A DNA stretch of 12,013 nucleotides from Alphaproteobacteria bacterium (GTDB taxonomy: Bacteria > Pseudomonadota > Alphaproteobacteria > Holosporales > Holosporaceae). Where the stretch lies: NCBI GenBank assembly GCA_016870135.1, contig VGCF01000024.1:1-12013 (forward strand). Reading direction: 5' to 3'. Positions 6,478 to 12,013 of this stretch are shown here, one piece after another. Under the pieces are notes generated by a model. That model had not been told where the DNA came from. It saw nothing but the letters and a program-made list of their open reading frames with translations, and made no database searches. Each line of letters begins with the position of its first letter. The first letter of the stretch is position 1. The translations under genes were made by a program, and so were the position numbers.

Positions 6478-8208
6478 GTGTTTTGCAAATTCAAAAGCTG
6501 GGCTTTCATGGTGTTCATGGCGTTATGTTTGGTTGGGTGTTCTAAAAGCCGGTATTACGATCCATTGATCAAACAAACCAAAGCATCTTATCGTGCATTA
6601 ACGACACCTGTTAATCCAGCCTTTGCATCCAAAACATCCCCTGTATATCAGCCCCCATATTCGGCTTTGCCGCCGGCATTTTATCAAAAAGTATCCTTGT
6701 CTTTATCGGGTCAAATTCCGTTAAAACAAGCCTTTTTTGAATTGGCTCGTCAGGCCGGATTGAATATTATTTTGGAATCCAGTTTTCCGAAAAAAAGCAA
6801 TTTTTTATTTACGGCCCATCAACAGCCACTGATCGATGTTTTGGAAAATTTGTGTTTGATTGGAAAATTGCGTTATACAATCAATAATAATGCGCTGTAT
6901 ATTGGAGCCGATCGACCGCATTTGAAAAATCACAACGTTCAATTTTTACTAGGGTGTCGCAAAACCCAAACCCAAACATCCGTCAAAACCGATATTTATT
7001 CCAATGGCATGACAGGATCAAAAAACGTGCTGGATAATGGGGCCAATATTACCCTGAATACCAGCCATACGGTGGATTTTTGGGAGGAATTAGAACGCAC
7101 CATTGCCATGGTGTTGAGTACGGATGAAATCAAGAACAAACCACGCTATTCCATCAATCGCTATGCTGGGATTTTGTCCGTCTATGGCACTCAGGCCCAA
7201 CATCGTCAGATCGAGGGGTATTTAAAACAATTGCGTCAAGCCACCATGACGCAAATTTTGGTCGAGGCAAAGATCATAGAAATCGATTTATTCGAAGATT
7301 ATCAAAATGGCATCGACTGGTCTGTGTTCATCAATAAAGTCAAAAATGGAGTAGGTATTCAGCCGTTAATCACCGCAGCGGGAGCCGCATCAGGAGGGGG
7401 TGTATCGGCCGTCATGAAATCCAATGCCGAGGGGCGCTCTGTGGTTTTGCAAACGGATCAACTGGAGGCGGTGGTGAATTTGATGGAAGAATTTGGCACC
7501 ATTCGTACCTTGGCCAACCCGCGACAAACCGTGATCAATAATCAATCTGCGGTATTAAAAGTGGCGCACAACGAAGTGTTTTTTGATCCTGAAATTCAGG
7601 ACGACAGCTTTGCCAACGGTACAGGACCATTGACATCAACCCGCCAGCGGGTGCGCAGCAATATTCAAACGGTGCCCATTGGTTTGATTTTATATGTTCA
7701 TCCATCCGTGAATTGGGAAACGGGTGATATTATGGTGTCATTGCATCCCACCATCTCTCGGGTACAAAAAACGGTGGCCTGTCCAACATTGTTTGGAGCA
7801 TACACCCCTGTTCCAGGCAGAGATCATGGAAAAAACATGGCCGAATATTACGCGCAATTGAATGCGTCTTGCCAGGTTCCCATTGTGCAAATCAGGGAAA
7901 TGGATTCTGTTATTGTGGCCAAAGAAGGTCAAGTCATTGTCACAGGTGGATTAATGGAGGAACGAGTCAGTATTAATGATCGCGGTACACCGGGAATATC
8001 GGCATTACCTGGAGTAGGGGACCTATTTACCCATAAAGGCAAAAAACGCCAGGTAACAGAGCTGATTATTTTGTTGAAATTGACCATTGTTCGGGATGGA
8101 AACACCATCACCCCAGCCGATCAGCGCCTGTACACCTGTTTTACTGCCGATCCACGGCGTGTCAATTTACACTCAAAAAGCCAAGGACGTGGGGTGATTG
8201 CGGCGTAA
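6478..8208 (+). CDS. mshL: MshL/PilQ-type secretin lipoprotein
   Basis: Secretins form the outer-membrane gated channel of type IV pili and type II/III secretion. This 576-residue protein starts with a lipoprotein signal (LCLVGC, lipidated Cys at residue 21). A short STN-like domain follows at about residues 70-135 (SLSGQIPLKQAFFELARQAG...). The secretin core begins near residue 262 with VEAKIIEIDLFEDYQNGIDW. Later blocks LANPRQTVINNQSAVLKV, IREMDSVIVAKEGQVIVTGG and LPGVGDLF...TELIILLKLTIV strongly recall MshL of MSHA-type pili. The GTG at 6478 is chosen because it gives a basic n-region before the lipobox; AGGT lies close upstream. No other pilus or secretion gene is adjacent: it diverges from the cysteine-rich gene and overlaps the 3' end of xthA by 36 bases. 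Secretin family is certain; the MshL assignment is from remembered motifs. Confidence 0.88.
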   Translation: MFCKFKSWAFMVFMALCLVGCSKSRYYDPLIKQTKASYRALTTPVNPAFASKTSPVYQPPYSALPPAFYQKVSLSLSGQIPLKQAFFELARQAGLNIILESSFPKKSNFLFTAHQQPLIDVLENLCLIGKLRYTINNNALYIGADRPHLKNHNVQFLLGCRKTQTQTSVKTDIYSNGMTGSKNVLDNGANITLNTSHTVDFWEELERTIAMVLSTDEIKNKPRYSINRYAGILSVYGTQAQHRQIEGYLKQLRQATMTQILVEAKIIEIDLFEDYQNGIDWSVFINKVKNGVGIQPLITAAGAASGGGVSAVMKSNAEGRSVVLQTDQLEAVVNLMEEFGTIRTLANPRQTVINNQSAVLKVAHNEVFFDPEIQDDSFANGTGPLTSTRQRVRSNIQTVPIGLILYVHPSVNWETGDIMVSLHPTISRVQKTVACPTLFGAYTPVPGRDHGKNMAEYYAQLNASCQVPIVQIREMDSVIVAKEGQVIVTGGLMEERVSINDRGTPGISALPGVGDLFTHKGKKRQVTELIILLKLTIVRDGNTITPADQRLYTCFTADPRRVNLHSKSQGRGVIAA

Positions 8209-8982
8209 TTCCATACCGATGGGAGCATGATCGCTGGGTTGATGTTGCCCCCGCCAATGTTGGGAAACCCAACTGTGGAGCAACAGATCACTCGCCCAGG
8301 GGGATAACAGATAATAGTCAATACACAGTCCGTGTTGTTTTGGCCATGCGGCCCCCTGATATGCCCACCATGTTGCAGGGTTTTTTTGCATTGGGATGCG
8401 CCATTGGGCCACTGTCCACCCAGTCCAGAGGATTTGACGCAACAATCTGCGCTCTGGAATCGAGAACATCGCACGATTGCGCCACCATTCGGCATCCCAT
8501 ACGTCCTCATCGTTCAGGGCCACGTTGAAATCGCCGCCAATAATCGTTGGCATTGTGTCTTGAACATAAGGTTCGATATGGCGGGATAATCCCTTTAAAA
8601 AAGCCAACTTTTCCCCAAAGGCAGGTCGATCAAAATCTTGACCTTGGGGGATGTATAGGCAACAGAGCCGCAAACCATGGGTTACGGCTTGGATACAACG
8701 TGCGGCACCTGTGCCATTTAAATCCAAACGCACCACGTTTGACAGAGGCCAGCGGGATAAAATGGCCACACCATTATAGGTTTTTTGCCCCCAAAATACA
8801 CTGTAATAGCCCATATTTTTTAAGGATTGTTCCGGAAAATCTGCATCAATCACCTTGGTTTCTTGCAGCAAAGCAATGTCAATTCCCTCTGTTTTTAACC
8901 AAGATTGCAGCAAAGGCATGCGTACACGCAAAGAGTTAACGTTCCAGCATCCAACGCGTACAACAGGGGGCATGATGGTCAT
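8173..8982 (-). CDS. xthA: Exodeoxyribonuclease III
   Basis: ExoIII is the cytosolic AP endonuclease and 3'-5' exonuclease of base-excision repair, of the exonuclease/endonuclease/phosphatase fold. The 269-residue length is typical. Active-site elements are visible: WNVNSLR with Asn16, LQETK with metal ligand Glu41, YIPQG with Tyr110, GDFNVA with Asp151 and Asn153, IDYYLLSP with Asp222, and PSDHAPI with Asp251 and His252. One oddity is Cys220 in GLCIDYYLL, where the family normally has Arg two residues before the catalytic Asp. The start may be ATG 8982 or the in-frame ATG 8973; neither has a clear ribosome site. Its TGA lies inside the 3' end of the convergent secretin gene, and it is divergent from ftsK with fewer than 70 bases between the starts. 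Confidence 0.95.
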   Translation of the reverse strand: MTIMPPVVRVGCWNVNSLRVRMPLLQSWLKTEGIDIALLQETKVIDADFPEQSLKNMGYYSVFWGQKTYNGVAILSRWPLSNVVRLDLNGTGAARCIQAVTHGLRLCCLYIPQGQDFDRPAFGEKLAFLKGLSRHIEPYVQDTMPTIIGGDFNVALNDEDVWDAEWWRNRAMFSIPERRLLRQILWTGWTVAQWRIPMQKNPATWWAYQGAAWPKQHGLCIDYYLLSPWASDLLLHSWVSQHWRGQHQPSDHAPIGMELRRNHPTSLAF

Positions 8983-9050
8983 GATGAGGAGGTGTGTGAA
9001 TCGGTCTGGTTTTACGATATCATACTTGATGAATGATAAAGGATGCGTGT

Positions 9051-11072
9051 GTGTTACGAACCTATCAACAGGATTTAGTTAAACTGTTGCGTATTATGAT
9101 TTATGATGGTGCTGCCTTGGCCTTATTGGGTCTCAGTCTGTTTTTGGCGGTGGCTTTGATGTCTTATAACCCCATGGACCCGTGTGCAGATGTGGTTGGT
9201 TCCCAAGAGGTGCAAAACAGCATGGGTGCTGTGGGGGCGTGGATTTCCTCGTTTTTATTTCAATTTTTTGGTCTGGGGGCTTGGGGGTTTCCTCTGGTGT
9301 TTATGGTCTGTTTTTATCAATTATCCAAAGGAAAAGCCATTGAAAAAACATTAGGTTATGGTGTTTTGTGCTGTGTGATGATGGCAGTGATGATTCCGAC
9401 CCAGATCAGTGACTATGCGTGCGCTGTGGGCGTGATTTCCCAGGCGTGGATACCGTCTTATTTGTGGACGGCTGCCATTATTGTATTGGGATTGATTTGG
9501 GGGTTGATGCGCTGGAAACCGTTGCGTTATGTGGAAAAAATTGTGCAGGCCGCAGAGGAAGAAGCTCCGCCCGTCATTAAGGCCCCGCCTAAAAGGGTTC
9601 AAAGACCATTAAAGGTCAGTACGGCGCTGCCTCCTTTGGACTTGCTAAAAGATCTTGTGGTATCCAAGGCCGATCGTCGTGGTGAAATTCATATTGATCG
9701 GTTACAAGAAGTTCTAGAAGATTTTGGGGTAAAGGGAACCGTGTTGCGGGCCAATCCTGGACCTATTGTCACGCTGTATGAATTAGAGCCTGCTGCAGGG
9801 GTAAAATCATCGCGTGTGATCAGTTTGGCTGATGATATTGCCCGATCCATGAGTGCGCTGTCTGCTCGAGTAGCCGTTATTTCTGGTAAAAACTTAATTG
9901 GTATTGAATTGTCCAATATCCATCGGGAAATGGTGTATTTAAAAGATTTACTGGGGTCGGCGGCATACAGTGATTTTCAGGCTCCATTGGCGTTAACTTT
10001 GGGAAAGGACATCAGTGGAAATCCTGTGATTTCGGATTTGGCAAAAATGCCTCACGTTTTGGTGGCAGGAACCACGGGTTCTGGAAAATCGGTGGGTATT
10101 AATAGCATGATTTTGTCCCTGTTGTATCGTCTCAGCCCAGAACAATGCAAAATGGTGATGATTGACCCAAAAATGCTGGAATTATCGGTTTATGATGGTA
10201 TTCCGCACTTGCTGACTCCTGTGATTACTGAACCCAAAAAAGCCATTATGGCCCTGAAATGGGTGGTGCAAGAAATGGAAAATCGATATCGTTTGATGTC
10301 TCAAGTCGGCGTGCGCAACATTACAGGATATAATCAGAGGTTAAAAACAGCCCAAAAGGAAAAAGAACCCATCGTACGGCAATTACAGGTTGGATTTGAC
10401 GAGGAGTCCAGACCGGTCTTAGAAAACCAACAATTGGACGTGGCCGATATGCCGTTTATTGTGGTGATTGTGGATGAAATGGCGGATTTAATGATGGTTG
10501 CGGGCAAAGAGGTCGAGGTTTTGGTCCAGCGTTTGGCTCAGATGGCACGTGCGGCAGGCATTCATATTATTATGGCTACACAACGGCCATCGGTGGATGT
10601 GATTACAGGAACCATCAAAGCAAACTTTCCAACACGCATCAGTTTTCAGGTGACATCAAAAATTGACAGTCGAACCATTTTGGGCGAACAAGGGGCAGAA
10701 CAATTGCTGGGGCAGGGGGATATGTTGTCTATGGCGGCAGGTGGCCGTATTATGCGGGTGCACGGGCCTTTTGTCAGTGATGGTGAAATCGAAGGCGTGG
10801 TAACGTTTTTAAAACAATTGGGCCAACCCCAGTACGTAGACATGACGGTGAGAGAAGATTTTTCCGACGCGTCCTCTGGCGAAGATGGAGGTGATGATTT
10901 ATATCGTCAAGCCATAGAAATTGTGCGCCGAGACCGTAAAACGTCCATCAGCTATTTGCAGCGACAATTGCAAATTGGGTACAATCGTGCAGCTCGATTT
11001 ATTGAACAGATGGAAAAAGACGGCATTGTGTCAGAGGCCAATCATTTAGGAAAAAGAGAGATTTTGGGATGA
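9051..11072 (+). CDS. ftsK: DNA translocase FtsK (compact)
   Basis: FtsK anchors at the division septum and pumps chromosomal DNA, activating XerCD recombination at dif. The N-terminus has about four membrane segments within residues 20-155. The linker is short (about 155-195) instead of the long Pro/Gln-rich linker of E. coli, so the protein is only 673 residues. The motor follows: Walker A GTTGSGKS at residues 340-347, the block MIDPKMLELSVYDGIPHL, and Walker B IVVIVDE with Asp475-Glu476. The C-terminal winged-helix gamma domain (about 615-670, SYLQRQLQIGYNRAARFIEQME) reads the polar KOPS signal. I chose the GTG at 9051 because AAAGGA lies seven bases upstream; an ATG at 9033 is also open but lacks such a site. 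The gene ends in TGA. It is transcribed toward tRNA-His and dapB. Confidence 0.96.
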   Translation: MLRTYQQDLVKLLRIMIYDGAALALLGLSLFLAVALMSYNPMDPCADVVGSQEVQNSMGAVGAWISSFLFQFFGLGAWGFPLVFMVCFYQLSKGKAIEKTLGYGVLCCVMMAVMIPTQISDYACAVGVISQAWIPSYLWTAAIIVLGLIWGLMRWKPLRYVEKIVQAAEEEAPPVIKAPPKRVQRPLKVSTALPPLDLLKDLVVSKADRRGEIHIDRLQEVLEDFGVKGTVLRANPGPIVTLYELEPAAGVKSSRVISLADDIARSMSALSARVAVISGKNLIGIELSNIHREMVYLKDLLGSAAYSDFQAPLALTLGKDISGNPVISDLAKMPHVLVAGTTGSGKSVGINSMILSLLYRLSPEQCKMVMIDPKMLELSVYDGIPHLLTPVITEPKKAIMALKWVVQEMENRYRLMSQVGVRNITGYNQRLKTAQKEKEPIVRQLQVGFDEESRPVLENQQLDVADMPFIVVIVDEMADLMMVAGKEVEVLVQRLAQMARAAGIHIIMATQRPSVDVITGTIKANFPTRISFQVTSKIDSRTILGEQGAEQLLGQGDMLSMAAGGRIMRVHGPFVSDGEIEGVVTFLKQLGQPQYVDMTVREDFSDASSGEDGGDDLYRQAIEIVRRDRKTSISYLQRQLQIGYNRAARFIEQMEKDGIVSEANHLGKREILG

Positions 11073-11145
11073 TATCCTGAAAAAAATCTGCTTTTTGAAT
11101 GGGTTTGCCCCCTTTTTTACCATAGTATTTTCATAAAAATGTGAT

Positions 11146-11151
11146 TATAAT
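11146..11151 (+). promoter_or_regulatory. Promoter -10 of tRNA-His
   Basis: A perfect TATAAT ends 11 bases before the G-1 nucleotide of the tRNA, so transcription would begin a few bases before the mature 5' end. The -35 region 17 bases upstream (TAGTAT) is poor. This suggests the tRNA is not simply dependent on ftsK readthrough. Confidence 0.5.
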
Positions 11152-11162
11152 GATGAGTATGT

Positions 11163-11240
11163 GGCGGGCGTAGCTCAGTTGGTTAGAGCGCTAGGTTGTG
11201 GTTCTAGAGGTCGCCGGTTCGACCCCGGTCGCCCGCCCCA
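11163..11240 (+). tRNA. tRNA-His (GTG anticodon), CCA encoded
   Basis: The cloverleaf folds fully. The acceptor GCGGGCG (11164-11170) pairs with CGCCCGC. The D arm is GCTCAGTTGGTTAGAGC. The anticodon stem CTAGG/TCTAG closes loop TTGTGGT with anticodon GTG at 11198-11200. The T arm is GCCGG/CCGGT around TTCGACC. Discriminator C73 precedes an encoded CCA at 11238-11240. An extra G at 11163 can pair with C73, giving the G-1:C73 identity pair read by HisRS. It lies 90 bases after ftsK and 76 before dapB. Confidence 0.97.
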
Positions 11241-11316
11241 TGTTTTACACAATCCATTGTTGTATTCCTGTGATGTTCAGCGTAAAATCTTGTCAAAATC
11301 ATAGGCAGGATTGGAT

Positions 11317-12013
11317 ATGATTCATCAATCGGAATCAGTCAAACCGGTATCCCTGGGGCATGTGGGTATTATTGGATTATCTGGACGCATGGGGCAACGC
11401 ATCGTGTCTGCCTTGGAAAAACAAGGAGGATTTCAATGCATTTTGGGGTATGATCGTCGATCGGATAAACCAGGGGAAAGCCTGAATTTTTGTGCCAGTT
11501 TGGATGAATTGTTCGAAAAATCCAGTGTTGTGATTGATTTTTCCACGGCCAGTTTGTTTCCAAATATTCTGAATGCGGCATTACACAATCCCAAACCCAT
11601 GGTGATTGGGACAACGGGCATTGAGCCAAACATGCTGAGCCGTATAGAGGTCATAGGGTGCAGCGTCCCCATTGTGGTGGCACCGAACACCAGCTTGGGG
11701 GCTGTGATTCAGCGATGGATGGCTGGAAAACTGGCCGCCATTTTGCCTAACACCTATGACATTGATATTGTGGAACATCACCATCGCCATAAGCAGGATG
11801 TGCCATCGGGTACAGCCCATGCTTTGGCCGATGCCATGATTCATGGGAAAAAAGATCAGGGCCAGGATTTCAGCACGGGACCAACCACGTCACCCAGACA
11901 GAGTGGGCGTATTGAAATGCATGGGTTGCGCTGTGGTCATGTTTTTGGAATGCATGAAATTATTTGGACGGGAACGGAAGATCGTTTGGTTTTGGGACAT
12001 ACGGTTTTTTCAC
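11317..12013 (+). CDS. dapB: 4-hydroxy-tetrahydrodipicolinate reductase DapB, C-terminus off the window
   Basis: DapB reduces the product of DapA with NAD(P)H in the cytosolic pathway to meso-diaminopimelate, needed for lysine and peptidoglycan. About 232 residues are visible of about 270; the end is beyond the right edge. The nucleotide-binding motif GLSGRMG is at residues 20-26. VIDFSTAS and VIGTTGIEPN match the family. APNTSLGAVI follows, then the catalytic and substrate segment EHHHRHKQDVPSGTA at residues 153-167 with its histidines and Lys159. GHTVFS at the edge is the start of the last conserved block. Its first dozen residues extend before the usual start of the Rossmann strand. The ATG at 11317 is supported by AGGA six bases upstream. 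It follows tRNA-His on the same strand. Confidence 0.95.
   Translation, partial: MIHQSESVKPVSLGHVGIIGLSGRMGQRIVSALEKQGGFQCILGYDRRSDKPGESLNFCASLDELFEKSSVVIDFSTASLFPNILNAALHNPKPMVIGTTGIEPNMLSRIEVIGCSVPIVVAPNTSLGAVIQRWMAGKLAAILPNTYDIDIVEHHHRHKQDVPSGTAHALADAMIHGKKDQGQDFSTGPTTSPRQSGRIEMHGLRCGHVFGMHEIIWTGTEDRLVLGHTVFS

Noticed and set aside
6324..6518. Minus-strand frame of 64 codons in the divergent promoter region
   Set aside because: No ribosome site, overlaps the secretin start, and lies in low-complexity AT-rich DNA.
8983..8992. Strong GAGGAGGTG on the plus strand as a ribosome site for a small ORF or ftsK
   Set aside because: The following GTG meets a stop at once in one frame or gives only a very short peptide, and it is too far from the ftsK start.
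11073..11120. Terminator after ftsK
   Set aside because: GGGTTTGCCC followed by a T-run is present, but the stem is only three base pairs, too weak to call.

Overview
The window looks like a chromosomal segment of an alphaproteobacterium with moderate GC, probably a host-associated or intracellular lineage such as Holosporales/Paracaedibacter relatives. This placement is an inference. It rests on the gene families (a very compact FtsK, a lone MlaE, a decayed PhaB-like reductase) and on a tRNA-His that keeps an encoded G-1:C73 pair, a feature many free-living alphaproteobacteria have lost. No phage, insertion sequence or CRISPR array is visible. The standard genetic code fits, because TGA ends several well-recognised genes.

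Layout. Bases 1-6217 are entirely on the minus strand. In transcription order (right to left) they are: a small secreted cysteine-rich protein (6217-5909); two unrecognised exported or anchored proteins that abut exactly at a TAG|ATG junction (A 5816-5238, B 5237-4692); a 46-residue hydrophobic ORF with a run of eight G (4579-4439); an SDR/acetoacetyl-CoA-reductase-like gene broken by an in-frame TGA and lacking its catalytic Tyr and Lys (4438-3698); an mlaE lipid-transport permease with no mlaF or mlaD beside it (3609-2806); an outer-membrane porin (about 2685-1129); an HU-family DNA-binding protein (1090-767); and gpsA, glycerol-3-phosphate dehydrogenase, which runs off the left edge. Short gaps suggest that at least mlaE-porin-hupB-gpsA could be cotranscribed.

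From 6218 to 6477 lies an AT-rich divergent promoter region with a perfect 12-bp palindrome holding a -10-like hexamer in each direction. To its right on the plus strand is an MshL/PilQ-type secretin lipoprotein (6478-8208), which converges with and overlaps xthA (exonuclease III, minus, 8982-8173). Then, all on the plus strand, come ftsK (about 9051-11072), tRNA-His (11163-11240) and dapB (11317 to the right edge).

How the parts fit. Much of the window is cell-envelope biology: porin, MlaE, secretin, three or four exported small proteins and phospholipid precursor supply by GpsA, with ordinary housekeeping genes (HU, XthA, FtsK, tRNA-His, DapB) around it. The least explained part is 4439-8208: an isolated secretin with no pilus or type II assembly genes beside it, divergent from a CxPC-repeat secreted protein and two exported orphans. 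This could be a reduced or rewired secretion/surface system, but the sequence alone does not show that these genes act together.
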